Shown: positions 53,616 through 62,388 of the stretch, piece after piece
Layout of the letters: every line of letters begins with the position of its first letter
Numbering within the stretch: the first letter of the stretch is position 1
Origin: Listeria kieliensis
GTDB taxonomy: Bacteria > Bacillota > Bacilli > Lactobacillales > Listeriaceae
Assembly: GCF_003369925.1 (NCBI RefSeq)
Contig: NZ_LARY01000001.1
Span: forward strand, 496,001-560,000
DNA length: 64,000 bases
Direction: 5' to 3'
Notes under the pieces: generated by a model
Told to the model about the DNA's origin: nothing
The model's input: only the letters and a program-made list of their open reading frames with translations
Database searches by the model: none
Translations under genes and position numbers: made by a program

Positions 53616-54422
53616 ATGAAGAAAAAAAGATTACTTGTTTTACTAGTTGCCGCTTTGATCCTTCTAGCTATCATTTTTGGTGGGTTATGGTTAAAAGACT
53701 ATCTGGATCAAAAAAAAGAAGAAGAAAAAACACCGATTTCACTTGTTGCAATGGGGGACTCGCTTACAGAAGGTGACGGTGATGAAAAGAAAGCTGGCGG
53801 CTATGTTGGCATTTTAGATAAATCGCTTGCTCGGCATCAAGAAGTAAAAAATGTCACAACGAAGAACTATGGTGTTTCTGGAAATAGAAGTGATCAGCTT
53901 TTAAAACGCTTGAAAACAGAGCCTGAATTTCAAAATGCCGTTCAAAAAGCAAACGTCATTACAATTACAATCGGTGGAAACGATGTGATGAAAGTTCTTC
54001 AATCGAAACTACTGGATGTCAAAGTTTCTGATTTTACGAAAGCGCAGAAAAACTTCCAAAAAAATTTGACGGAAGTCTTCACATTAATTCGAGAAAATAA
54101 CCCGAATGCTCCGATATTCCTCGTTGGAATTTATAATCCATATACGACTTATTTTAGTCAAATCAAGCAGTTTGATGAAGTGATCTCGAACTGGAATGCG
54201 AGTTCACGTGCCTTTATTAAAGAGCAAAAAAATGCTTACTTTGTTCCGATTGCACAGCTGATTGAAAATCGCGATAAAAAAAATCACGACAAACCTAATC
54301 CGCTTCTCTCGGACGATTATTTCCATCCGAATCATACAGGGTATGAAAAAATCGCGCATAAGCTTGATGAAACGATTATAAAAGAGCTAGATGCGGGAAA
54401 TATTCCTAAAAAGAAAGAGTAA
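53616..54422 (+). CDS. ypmR: SGNH/GDSL hydrolase, YpmR-like, membrane-anchored
   Basis: A 268-residue protein with an N-terminal transmembrane anchor (about 5-27), then an SGNH hydrolase: GDSLTEG with catalytic Ser (block I), GVSGNRSD (block II), TIGGNDVM (block III, N) and DYFHPNHTGYE (block V, Asp-x-x-His). It should hydrolyse esters of lipids or wall polymers outside the cell. ATG follows GTGAGGA. First of a ypmR-ypmS-msrA-msrB run. Confidence 0.93.
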   Translation: MKKKRLLVLLVAALILLAIIFGGLWLKDYLDQKKEEEKTPISLVAMGDSLTEGDGDEKKAGGYVGILDKSLARHQEVKNVTTKNYGVSGNRSDQLLKRLKTEPEFQNAVQKANVITITIGGNDVMKVLQSKLLDVKVSDFTKAQKNFQKNLTEVFTLIRENNPNAPIFLVGIYNPYTTYFSQIKQFDEVISNWNASSRAFIKEQKNAYFVPIAQLIENRDKKNHDKPNPLLSDDYFHPNHTGYEKIAHKLDETIIKELDAGNIPKKKE

Positions 54423-54433
54423 GGTGAATTCGT

Positions 54434-55060
54434 TTGGCGGAACAACAAACAAGAAGTGATGAAAAACAAGAATTAAAACGGAAAATTAATTTTTGGAAAT
54501 GGGTTTGTCTAGCGTTGTTCTTGATAATTGCAGGTTTTTTTGGTTGGATTTATCTATCTATTTTTGTGCTTAATCCAACAGAAGAACCAACTCCTGCAAT
54601 TAAAAGCAACCACAAAAATGTTGAATTTTCAACGAGCACTTCAAAAGCAGACTTAAATAAGCTGATTCAGACCTATATTGATGATTTTAGTGACGATGAA
54701 GATATTGGTTATGATGTCTATGTAGCGAACAATGTGATTTTTAAGGCAGAAGCTAAGATTTTTGATGAGCCGATTCAAATGAAATTGATATTTTCTCCGT
54801 CGGTTAAGAAAAATGGCGATGTCGTTTTGAAATTAAAAGACATGGCGGTTGGAGCTTTACCGCTTCCGGTTTCTTATGTTATGAGTTTTGTGAATAAAAC
54901 CTATAAATTTCCAAAGTGGGTTACGGTCATTCCTAAAAAGCAAGAGATTTATCTGGATTTAAATAAATTGAAGCTAAAAGGTGACACCAAAGTCCGTGCC
55001 GATGCACTTGATTTGAAGAAAGACGACATTTCGTTTACACTTTTAGTACCCGTTAATTAA
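54434..55060 (+). CDS. ypmS: YpmS family protein (DUF2140)
   Basis: A 208-residue protein with a cytoplasmic tail, one transmembrane helix (about 22-45) and an extracytoplasmic beta-rich domain ending in KLKGDTKVRADALDLKKDDISFTLLVP, the DUF2140 signature. Function unknown; invariably next to ypmR. Starts at TTG after AAGGTGA. Confidence 0.88.
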   Translation: MAEQQTRSDEKQELKRKINFWKWVCLALFLIIAGFFGWIYLSIFVLNPTEEPTPAIKSNHKNVEFSTSTSKADLNKLIQTYIDDFSDDEDIGYDVYVANNVIFKAEAKIFDEPIQMKLIFSPSVKKNGDVVLKLKDMAVGALPLPVSYVMSFVNKTYKFPKWVTVIPKKQEIYLDLNKLKLKGDTKVRADALDLKKDDISFTLLVPVN

Positions 55061-55081
55061 ACGGAGACAGGGGTGACGTAA

Positions 55082-55615
55082 ATGACTGATAAAAAATTAG
55101 AAAAAGCAACTTTTGCAGGAGGCTGTTTTTGGTGTATGGTAAAGCCATTTGACACGCAACCTGGTATTTTGAAAGTTGTTTCCGGCTACACGGGCGGAAC
55201 AACAGAAAATCCAACTTATGAAGAAGTTTGCCGTGGAAATACAGGCCACGCGGAAGCTGTGGAAATCACGTTCGATCCTGAAGTGTTTCCTTATGGGAAA
55301 TTAGTTCAAGTTTACTTCGAGCAAACGGATCCAACCGATCCAAATGGACAATTTGTAGATCGCGGTAGTTCTTACCGGCCAGCGATTTTCTATCATAATG
55401 AAGAACAGAAACAAATTGCTGAACAAGCGGTCAAAGATTTGGACGCAAGTGGTCGTTTTAAAAAGCCAATTGTGACGGAAGTAGTTCCTGCAAGTACTTT
55501 TTATCCAGCAGAAGATTATCATCAAGATTTTTATAAAAAGGAAAAAATGCATTATGAAGGCTATCGTCGTGGTTCTGGAAGAGATCAATTTATCCAAAAT
55601 CACTGGGAAGGATGA
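55082..55615 (+). CDS. msrA: Peptide methionine sulfoxide reductase MsrA
   Basis: A 177-residue enzyme reducing methionine-S-sulfoxide. Catalytic cysteine in [12 protein letters not shown]; typical [29 protein letters not shown] and YHQDFYKK motifs. It overlaps the first possible start of msrB by 4 bp. Confidence 0.96.
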   Translation: MTDKKLEKATFAGGCFWCMVKPFDTQPGILKVVSGYTGGTTENPTYEEVCRGNTGHAEAVEITFDPEVFPYGKLVQVYFEQTDPTDPNGQFVDRGSSYRPAIFYHNEEQKQIAEQAVKDLDASGRFKKPIVTEVVPASTFYPAEDYHQDFYKKEKMHYEGYRRGSGRDQFIQNHWEG

Positions 55616-55620
55616 GGGCA

Positions 55621-56058
55621 ATGGATCAAAAAACAAAAGCAGAACGTTTACAAGAACTTTCAGATTTGGAATACAAGGTGACACAAGAAAACGCGACAGA
55701 AACACCATTTCAAAATAAGTATTTTGATAATGTGAAGCCAGGGATTTATGTGGATGTTGTTTCTGGGAAGCCACTTTTTTCTTCCACGGATCAATATGAC
55801 GCGGGGTGTGGCTGGCCTAGTTTTACAAAGCCGATTGATGAGGCTGAGATTCTAGAAAAGTTTGATGATAGTCACGGCATGCGGCGGACGGAAGTGCGTT
55901 CTAAAAATGCTGACTCCCATCTTGGGCATGTTTTTCCAGATGGACCAAGCGATAAAGGCGGACTTCGTTATTGTATCAATTCAGCAGCACTTCGATTTAT
56001 TCCCGCAGAAGATCTTGAAACAGAAGGATACGGCAAATATCGCGTACTCTTTTCATAA
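55621..56058 (+). CDS. msrB: Peptide methionine sulfoxide reductase MsrB
   Basis: A 145-residue enzyme for methionine-R-sulfoxide. Catalytic cysteine in [21 protein letters not shown] and HLGHVF conserved. The structural zinc CxxC pairs seen in some MsrB proteins are absent. ATG 55621 is preferred because GGATGAGG precedes it; ATG 55612 in the msrA stop region has the box too close. Partner of msrA in oxidative repair. Confidence 0.95.
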   Translation: MDQKTKAERLQELSDLEYKVTQENATETPFQNKYFDNVKPGIYVDVVSGKPLFSSTDQYDAGCGWPSFTKPIDEAEILEKFDDSHGMRRTEVRSKNADSHLGHVFPDGPSDKGGLRYCINSAALRFIPAEDLETEGYGKYRVLFS

Positions 56059-56066
56059 AAATGGAT

Positions 56067-56101
56067 AGGCTCTTTGGATGTGTCCGAAGAGCCTTTTTTA
56101 A
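56067..56101 (+). terminator. Terminator after msrB
   Basis: AGGCTCTT and AAGAGCCT form the stem around a 12-base loop, followed by TTTTTT. Confidence 0.88.
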
Positions 56102-56115
56102 GGAGGAAGCTCAAA

Positions 56116-57012
56116 ATGAAAGTAGCTATTGTTGGCCTTGGCGGGATTGCTCAAAAGGCTTATTTACCGGTTTTTGCAGAAATGGAAGAGCTTGAAGTGC
56201 ATCTTTACACACGAAATCTAGAGAAACTTAAGCATTTACAAAAGAAATATCGTTTTAAGGAAACACATACTTCGATTGAATCTGTGATTGAAGCGGGTGT
56301 TGAAGCCGTTTTTGTACATAGTTCGACACAAAGCCATGCAGAGATGATAAAACCCTTTATTGAAGCTAGGATTGCGGTTTATGTGGATAAGCCGATTTCT
56401 GATCAGATTGAAGAAACTCGGGAACTTACTGCACTTGCAGAACGCTTGCAAGTTCCGCTCATGACTGGTTTCAACCGACGCTTTGCTCCGTATTATCAAG
56501 AGCTAAAACAGCTTGAAAATGCCAACATGATCGTGATGCAGAAAAATCGAGCAGATAGTATGGGTGAACCGCGTACTTTTATTTATGATGATTTTATTCA
56601 TGTAGTGGACACGATTCGTTTTTTACTGGATGGGAAGGTAGAGGCTTTTCAAATTTTTCCTGTTTTTCGCGAAGGGCTGTTAGAAAGTTTGACAGTGCAG
56701 TTTAGTGGGAATGAGAAAGTGGCAACAGCGATTATGAACCGGAATAGTGGCGTGAGTGAGGAAAAAGTAGAAGTGCTCACAAGTACCGGCAAATACACGG
56801 TATCGAATTTGCAGGAGATTGAAGCTGGGACGGGAATTGTAAAACGTTTGGAACGGTTCCCAGATTGGGAAAAAACACTTTATAAACGTGGCTTTGTCCA
56901 GATTGTAAGTGCATTTTTAGAAGCGGTGAAAAATGGTCAGAAGTTACCAATTGCAGAACAAGATGCGCTTTCTACTCACGAACTCTGTGAAGAAATTTTA
57001 AACGCGTTGTAA
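56116..57012 (+). CDS. Gfo/Idh/MocA family oxidoreductase
   Basis: A 298-residue NAD(P)-dependent dehydrogenase-like protein: Rossmann loop VGLGGIAQKAYLP at residues 5-17, VHSSTQSH and YVDKPISD (the EKP motif with the catalytic Lys), and a C-terminal alpha/beta domain with DDFIHVVDTIRFLL. Substrate unknown. ATG 56116 with AAGGAGGAA upstream; the msrB terminator between them makes it a separate unit, though readthrough is possible. Confidence 0.9.
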   Translation: MKVAIVGLGGIAQKAYLPVFAEMEELEVHLYTRNLEKLKHLQKKYRFKETHTSIESVIEAGVEAVFVHSSTQSHAEMIKPFIEARIAVYVDKPISDQIEETRELTALAERLQVPLMTGFNRRFAPYYQELKQLENANMIVMQKNRADSMGEPRTFIYDDFIHVVDTIRFLLDGKVEAFQIFPVFREGLLESLTVQFSGNEKVATAIMNRNSGVSEEKVEVLTSTGKYTVSNLQEIEAGTGIVKRLERFPDWEKTLYKRGFVQIVSAFLEAVKNGQKLPIAEQDALSTHELCEEILNAL

Positions 57013-57080
57013 AGCCTGACTTTACGTTTTAAAAAAAATCCTCTATAGTAAGAACATGAAAAACAAGTTGGAGGAGAATT

Positions 57081-57311
57081 ATGGGACGGACTTTCTATCA
57101 TTTTTTAATGACGTATCGTGATCCGGAAAAACGCGATCCTAAAACGCAATTTGCTAATGCGGCCTATAAAGATCATAGTTTTCCGAAACAAGCGAAAAGC
57201 TACCATGTACTGAGCGACTATTTAGAACTAAATGCGCCGTATTTGAATGGAATGGCGCTATTTGATGAATTATATGACGAATATTTACTTAGCGAAGAAA
57301 AAAATCGTTAA
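57081..57311 (+). CDS. yozE: YozE family protein (UPF0346)
   Basis: A 76-residue protein matching Yoz[32 protein letters not shown] and [10 protein letters not shown], a small helical fold of unknown function found across Firmicutes. ATG follows TTGGAGGAG. It runs to 22 bp before deoD, so the two may be cotranscribed. Confidence 0.93.
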   Translation: MGRTFYHFLMTYRDPEKRDPKTQFANAAYKDHSFPKQAKSYHVLSDYLELNAPYLNGMALFDELYDEYLLSEEKNR

Positions 57312-57333
57312 AATGAAGGAGGAATTTGATTTC

Positions 57334-58032
57334 ATGAGTGTACATATTGCAGCTGGACCGGGAGAAATTGCTGAAACGATTTTGCTTCCAGGGGATCCGC
57401 TTCGGGCTAAATATATTGCTGAAACTTTTTTTGAAGAGCCTGTTTTATTTAACGAGGTTCGAGGCATGCTTGGTTATACGGGAACCTATAAAGGAAAACG
57501 TGTTTCTGTTATGGGAACCGGGATGGGGATTCCTTCAATTTCGATTTATGTGAATGAGCTTATTCAAAGCTATGATGTGAAAAAATTAGTTCGTGTGGGG
57601 ACGATGGGCGCGCTGCAAAAAGACGTAAAAGTCCGCGATGTTGTGATTGCTCAAGCGGCTTCAACGGATTCAAAAATCAATCAAAATACCTTTCCAGGTG
57701 TTGATTTTGCTCCAGTGGCTGACTTTGATTTGCTGAAAAAAGCGTATGAGGCGGGGACGCGTAAAGGACTTTCGCTAAAAGTGGGGAATGTTTTTTCTTC
57801 GGATCGTTTTTATAATGATGAACTGGACAAAAAGCAACTGGCGGATTATGGCGTACTTGGCATTGAAATGGAAGCAGCAGCGCTATACACGCTTGTTCAA
57901 AAATACGGGCGACATGCACTTGCTATTCTTACAGTCAGTGATCACATTTTAACAGGGGAAGAAACAACAGCGCTTGAGCGGCAAACCACTTTTGGTGATA
58001 TGATAGAAGTGGCGCTTGAAGCAGCGCTATAA
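57334..58032 (+). CDS. deoD: Purine nucleoside phosphorylase, DeoD type
   Basis: A 232-residue hexameric-type PNP that splits purine (deoxy)nucleosides with phosphate. Phosphate and base sites: [51 protein letters not shown] and [11 protein letters not shown] 57334 with AAGGAGG upstream; the longer frame from 57247 lies within yozE. Works with xpt and the purine permeases in salvage. Confidence 0.95.
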   Translation: MSVHIAAGPGEIAETILLPGDPLRAKYIAETFFEEPVLFNEVRGMLGYTGTYKGKRVSVMGTGMGIPSISIYVNELIQSYDVKKLVRVGTMGALQKDVKVRDVVIAQAASTDSKINQNTFPGVDFAPVADFDLLKKAYEAGTRKGLSLKVGNVFSSDRFYNDELDKKQLADYGVLGIEMEAAALYTLVQKYGRHALAILTVSDHILTGEETTALERQTTFGDMIEVALEAAL

Positions 58033-58064
58033 GTTTTCAAAATGGAAAGGCATGAGGTTCTAAG

Positions 58065-58892
58065 ATGAATACGATAATTTCAGTTGCGTTTGCCATTGCA
58101 CTTTCAGTGGTTCAAACTGTACAAGATGATGGAAATCATCAAGCAAATTCAAATAAGTCACAAAAAGTAACGCAAAAATCGACTACTAGCGAAGTGGCTA
58201 AACTAAAGAAAGATCCGCTTTATCCGTTTATCTCTAAGCAAAATAAACTTGTAGAAAGAAACGGCACAGCGTACATTGAAAACGAAGCAAATTTACTTAT
58301 TTTAGCCAATAAGGATTATTTGATGCAATCGACTTATATTCCGAGTGATCTAGTTCGTCCTAATGTGGAATTTTCTTTTGGAAATGCAGATATTGAAAAA
58401 GCAAAAATGAGAAAAGCAGCAGGGGATGCACTTGAAGAGATGTTTAAGGGCGCAAAAGATGCTGGATACGAACTTTATGCGGTTTCAGGTTATCGTTCCT
58501 ATAGTCGACAAGAAGAGGTTTACCAAGCTGAGGTAAACGCAAAAGGCAAAGAAAAAGCTGGCGAGGCGGTTGCAGTCCCTGGAACAAGCGAACACCAAAC
58601 GGGGCTTGCGATGGACATGTCGGCGAAAAGTGCAGGTTTAGCATTATCGGCTGCATTTGGTGAAACAGCGGAAGGGACTTGGGCAAAGGAAAATGCCCAC
58701 AAGTACGGCTTTATTTTGCGCTATCCAGCTGGGAAAGAAAAGATTACGAAGTATGAATACGAAGCTTGGCATTTCCGCTATGTCGGGAAAGAAGCAGCTA
58801 CGATTATTTATAAAAATAATTGGACGCTCGAAGAATTTTTTGAACATGTGAAGCTTTTAGATGACAAGTTAAAAAAAGCCGAGAAAGCATAA
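58065..58892 (+). CDS. D-alanyl-D-alanine carboxypeptidase, VanY/M15B family
   Basis: A 275-residue secreted metallopeptidase. A short N-terminal hydrophobic segment (about 3-20) serves as signal or anchor, then an Asn/Gln/Lys linker, and an M15B domain with SGYRSYSRQ, the zinc site TSEHQTGLAMDMS (SxHxxGxAxD) and EAWHFRYVG. It trims the terminal D-Ala from peptidoglycan stems. ATG follows ATGAGG-type box at weak match. A terminator follows directly. Confidence 0.92.
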   Translation: MNTIISVAFAIALSVVQTVQDDGNHQANSNKSQKVTQKSTTSEVAKLKKDPLYPFISKQNKLVERNGTAYIENEANLLILANKDYLMQSTYIPSDLVRPNVEFSFGNADIEKAKMRKAAGDALEEMFKGAKDAGYELYAVSGYRSYSRQEEVYQAEVNAKGKEKAGEAVAVPGTSEHQTGLAMDMSAKSAGLALSAAFGETAEGTWAKENAHKYGFILRYPAGKEKITKYEYEAWHFRYVGKEAATIIYKNNWTLEEFFEHVKLLDDKLKKAEKA

Positions 58893-58897
58893 CTAGG

Positions 58898-58928
58898 ACT
58901 GTCTTTTCGAGAGAAAAGACAGTTTTTT
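58898..58928 (+). terminator. Terminator after the VanY-like gene
   Basis: ACTGTCTTTTC-GAGA-GAAAAGACAGT stem-loop with T tract. Confidence 0.93.
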
Positions 58929-58965
58929 AGTGAATACTGCGGTTTCTTGTAAGGAGTTGAAAAAA

Positions 58966-59229
58966 ATGGAAGCAAGTGAGAAAAAAGCACTCGTCAATCG
59001 CTTGCGGCGGGCTGAGGGACAGGTTCGCGGTTTAGAGCAGATGATCGAAACGGAGCGTGCCGCAAAGGAAATTTTAACGCAGCTTGCTGCAGCACGCGAG
59101 GCTCTTAAAAAAGTTGGACTTGCCGTTTTGGAAGAGGAAATACGAAATTTTGAGGCGATAGAAGCAAAGGAAGAACGTGTGCGTGCAGACGAGCTTATGG
59201 CGCTCGTTCGGCAGATTACGAAAGGATAA
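58966..59229 (+). CDS. CsoR/RcnR/FrmR (DUF156) family protein without metal ligands
   Basis: An 87-residue all-helical protein with the family start LVNRLRRAEGQVRGLEQMIE and the helix-2/3 pattern ILTQLAAAREALKKVGLAVLEEEI. The three CsoR copper ligands are missing: the first Cys (in the ..YCxDxLxQ.. position) is Ala, the His of the VxLLxxH motif is Glu, and the second Cys is absent. The protein has no cysteine or histidine. ATG 58966 follows AAGGAG; the frame is open from 58930. No copper or nickel genes adjoin it. It may be an orphan or differently gated regulator. Confidence 0.85.
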   Translation: MEASEKKALVNRLRRAEGQVRGLEQMIETERAAKEILTQLAAAREALKKVGLAVLEEEIRNFEAIEAKEERVRADELMALVRQITKG

Positions 59230-59362
59230 CGGAGGGATGGTTGAAGATTCTCATTGAATTCTCATGAAAAAGGATACCATTCGGCGCCGAAAACTGTTAA
59301 AATGATAGAGTTAAAGTGATTTTAAAAGATCTTTGGACCTAGATAGAAAGTGGTGAATGTGG

Positions 59363-60859
59363 ATGGATCAAAACCCACAAAATGGTGAGGAACAACAAGA
59401 CAAAGAAAAAGAAGAGACGGGCAAGAAACAAGTAAATAGCAAATACGTCCGAATGCGCTTATTTCCGTTCATTATGCTTCTTTTCGGCTTTGTATTTGTA
59501 ACGGCTCTTGTCACGACGATTGTGATGTCACTTGGTGATGATAAACAAGTAAAAGTTTCCATTCCAGAACGGAAGGAATTTACAAAACTTTATAATGCTT
59601 ACGACGCTATCAAGAAAAATTATTATAAGAAGACAGACTCGGCGAATTTAGCGGAAGGAGCCATTAGTGGAATGATCGCTTCACTTGATGATCCTTACTC
59701 TGCCTTCATGACGAAAAAAGAATCCGAAGAATTTGATGACACGATCAGTTCAAGCTTTGAAGGAATCGGGGCTGAAATTGGTGAAGAAGACGGACACATT
59801 ATTGTCGTTTCGCCAATTAAAAATTCGCCAGCTGAAAAAGCTGGAATGAAGCCACGTGACCGGATTACAGAAGTCGATGGGAAGTCGATTAAAGGACAGA
59901 CGACGAACCAAGCGATTAAAAAAATTCGCGGTGAAAAAGGGACGACAGTTACGCTTACGGTTGAACGTGATGGTGTAGAAAAACCGATGGAATTTAAATT
60001 AACTCGTGCTGAAATCCCAGTTGAGACGGTCTATAAAGAAATGGGCAGTGATAAAATTGCACATGTGACTATCAGCACCTTCTCAGAAAAAACTGGTGAA
60101 GAATTCCTGAAAGCCTTGAAAGAGTTAGATAAAAAAGGTATGAAAGGACTTGTTGTAGACTTACGCGGAAATCCAGGTGGTTTACTTGACCAAGCGATCG
60201 CGATTTCTAACATGTTTGTTCCAGACGGCAAAGTGATCGTGCAAGAAGAAGACCGAAATGGAGATAAGTCAGCGGCTACAGCCGATAGTTCGGTCAATGA
60301 TGATTACAAAGTGAAAGTGCCAACGACAATGCTCATTGATGATGGAAGTGCTAGCGCTTCTGAAATTTTAGCAGCCGCCGCTAGTGAATCCGGAAATGTC
60401 AAACTTGTTGGAACGAAATCATTTGGTAAAGGCACTGTTCAAACGGCACAAACGCTTGATGATGGTTCAACGCTTAAACTAACGGTTGCTAAATGGCTAA
60501 CACCTGATGGGACTTGGATAAATAAGAAAGGTCTTACTCCGGATAAAGTGATCAGCATGCCAGATTATGCCACTCTAACAGTTCCTTCAAGTGACGCTAA
60601 ACTGAAAGAAGGCGATTTTGGTGATCAAGTCAAAGTAGTTGAAAAACTTCTTCGAGCGCTCGACTATAATGTCGGGAAAGTGGACGGACTGTATGATAGT
60701 GAAACAGCGTATGCGGTTCAGCGCTTCCAAAGTGCAAATGGACTGGAACCGACTGGTGTGATGACCGGAAAAACAACGGATAAATTGATTGAACAAATTC
60801 GTAAGCAGCTGAAAGAAAATGATCCACAATTAAATGCTGCAAAAGAAATGGTGAAATGA
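59363..60859 (+). CDS. ctpB: Carboxy-terminal processing protease (S41), membrane-anchored
   Basis: A 498-residue protease: cytoplasmic acidic tail, one transmembrane helix (about 32-58), PDZ domain (about 115-190; GIGAEI..SPAEKAGMKPRDRITEVDG), S41 core with catalytic Ser in DDGSASASEIL and Lys in GTKSFGKGTVQT, and a C-terminal peptidoglycan-binding PGB_1 domain (about 400-475; LRALDYNVGKVDGLYDSETAYAVQRFQ). In-frame ATG 59357 and 59363 are both possible; the latter is better spaced from AAAGTGGTGA. Symbol ctpA or ctpB cannot be settled from sequence. Confidence 0.93.
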   Translation: MDQNPQNGEEQQDKEKEETGKKQVNSKYVRMRLFPFIMLLFGFVFVTALVTTIVMSLGDDKQVKVSIPERKEFTKLYNAYDAIKKNYYKKTDSANLAEGAISGMIASLDDPYSAFMTKKESEEFDDTISSSFEGIGAEIGEEDGHIIVVSPIKNSPAEKAGMKPRDRITEVDGKSIKGQTTNQAIKKIRGEKGTTVTLTVERDGVEKPMEFKLTRAEIPVETVYKEMGSDKIAHVTISTFSEKTGEEFLKALKELDKKGMKGLVVDLRGNPGGLLDQAIAISNMFVPDGKVIVQEEDRNGDKSAATADSSVNDDYKVKVPTTMLIDDGSASASEILAAAASESGNVKLVGTKSFGKGTVQTAQTLDDGSTLKLTVAKWLTPDGTWINKKGLTPDKVISMPDYATLTVPSSDAKLKEGDFGDQVKVVEKLLRALDYNVGKVDGLYDSETAYAVQRFQSANGLEPTGVMTGKTTDKLIEQIRKQLKENDPQLNAAKEMVK

Positions 60860-60897
60860 AAAAATCCCTTTGGACACTGGTCCAAAGGGATTTTTTA
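60859..60897. terminator. Bidirectional terminator between ctp and the MATE gene
   Basis: AAAATCCCTTTGGAC and GTCCAAAGGGATTTT form a perfect 15-bp stem; A and T tracts on both sides, including the MATE stop. Confidence 0.93.
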
Positions 60898-62241
60898 AGA
60901 AACACGTAATTTTTTCTCAGTATAGCGAACGCGGATGGAAAGAATAAAAGCAGCAGTGAAAAGTCCTGTACTTAGGCCAATCCAAAACCCATAAGCTCCG
61001 AGTGTACTATAAGATAAGAAAATGCCAACAGGAAGCCCGACGATCCAGTAAGAGATAAACGCGACAACGGACGTGATCGCCACATCTTTATAGCCGCGAA
61101 GTGCGCCAAGTACTGGCGAGAGGACTGCATCGGCGAACTGGAACAAAATGGCATAAAGGAGAAAATGTGTAATTAAGAGAATCAAGTCATGCTCATTCGA
61201 ATAAAAGCCCGCCACTTGTTCCCTGAAAAAGAAGAGCAAAGTTCCATTTAATGTGCCAATGGAAATCGCCGTGATCATCCCAATATGCCGGTAAGTTTTG
61301 GCTCCTTCAATACGCATTGCGCCTGTTTCAAAACCAACAAGAATCGTGAGCGAACTCGCAATGCTAAGCGGGAAAGCATAGAGGAGCGTACTGACACTAT
61401 TTGCTGACTGATGAGCTGCGATAATATCCGTCCCGAAGCGACTCATCAAAATTGTGACGGCAGAAAAAATCCCGGTTTCAAATAAAATCGTTAGCCCGTT
61501 TGGGATACCGATCGTAAGGATTTCTTTGATTTTTTGGAAGGAAGCAGCGGCTGGCTTACTGAAAATTTGGAAGTGACGAATTTTCCGGTGCGTTTCAATG
61601 AGTAGAATCGATACGATCAAAACAAGCCAGTAAGTGATGCCTGTTGCATAGCCACTACCAGCGCCTCCAAGTTCGGGGAATCCAAAATTCCCAAAGATAA
61701 GAAGGTAATTTAGTAAAATGTTCATGGGTACAGTGGTGAGCGTGATCACCATACTAACGCGCGTCAAACCAAGAGAATCAATAAAAGAACGCAATACAGC
61801 TGACAGAAAAAAGGCTGGAAGTCCGATTGAAATCCCGGTTAAAAAATGCCTTGCCGTTGCTGCAACCTCTGCATTTAAGTGCATATGCGTTAAAAGAAGT
61901 GGAACTAAAAAGAGATTGACGAGTATCAAAATAATCGCAATCGTGAGAGCTACATAAATTCCGTTATGTACGGTCGCTTTTACTTTTTTATCTTGCTTAG
62001 CGCCAATCAGTTGCGAAATGATCGGTGTAATCGCCATGAGAAATCCCGTCAAACTCGCATTAATAGGCGACCAAAGCGAGCTTCCGATTGCAACGCCGGC
62101 AAGCGCCGTACTTGAATAATGCCCGCTCATGGTTGTATCGAAGAAAGTCATGGAAAAAAGAGCTAACTGCGTGATGACAATGGGAAAAAAGATGATGAAA
62201 AATTGCTTCCATTTGTCGAAATAACTGCTTGCTTGTTGCAT
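60895..62241 (-). CDS. MATE family efflux transporter
   Basis: A 448-residue pump with about 12 hydrophobic segments. Two MATE repeats are visible: N-terminal FDTTMSGHYSSTALAGVAIGSSLWSPI and C-terminal FQFADAVLSPVLGALRGYKDVA. Usually exports cationic drugs with Na+ or H+. ATG follows TTAGGAGGGA on the minus strand. Confidence 0.93.
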   Translation of the reverse strand: MQQASSYFDKWKQFFIIFFPIVITQLALFSMTFFDTTMSGHYSSTALAGVAIGSSLWSPINASLTGFLMAITPIISQLIGAKQDKKVKATVHNGIYVALTIAIILILVNLFLVPLLLTHMHLNAEVAATARHFLTGISIGLPAFFLSAVLRSFIDSLGLTRVSMVITLTTVPMNILLNYLLIFGNFGFPELGGAGSGYATGITYWLVLIVSILLIETHRKIRHFQIFSKPAAASFQKIKEILTIGIPNGLTILFETGIFSAVTILMSRFGTDIIAAHQSANSVSTLLYAFPLSIASSLTILVGFETGAMRIEGAKTYRHIGMITAISIGTLNGTLLFFFREQVAGFYSNEHDLILLITHFLLYAILFQFADAVLSPVLGALRGYKDVAITSVVAFISYWIVGLPVGIFLSYSTLGAYGFWIGLSTGLFTAAFILSIRVRYTEKKLRVS

Positions 62242-62294
62242 GAATTTCCCTCCTAACGCAAGAATTATAGCATAGAAAGACGAGTTTGGGGCAA

Positions 62295-62388
62295 TTTACT
62301 TTTCACTATTTTTCTGTTATAATGGGAAGCCGTGACAAGGCGTATCCTTGTGGGTTGGGAGAGGGACAATTTCATATAGAGGTTATTC
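62295..62388 (+). promoter_or_regulatory. Promoter and short leader of the purine permease
   Basis: TTTACT (62295-62300) and TATAAT (62318-62323) with a 17-base spacer. The leader of about 60 nt has a hairpin ACAAGG-CGTAT-CCTTGT (62335-62351). No purine-riboswitch motifs are present. Confidence 0.75.

Noticed and set aside
62295-62388. Purine riboswitch before the second purine permease
   Set aside because: None of the conserved aptamer segments seen at 26.7 kb is present and the leader is too short.
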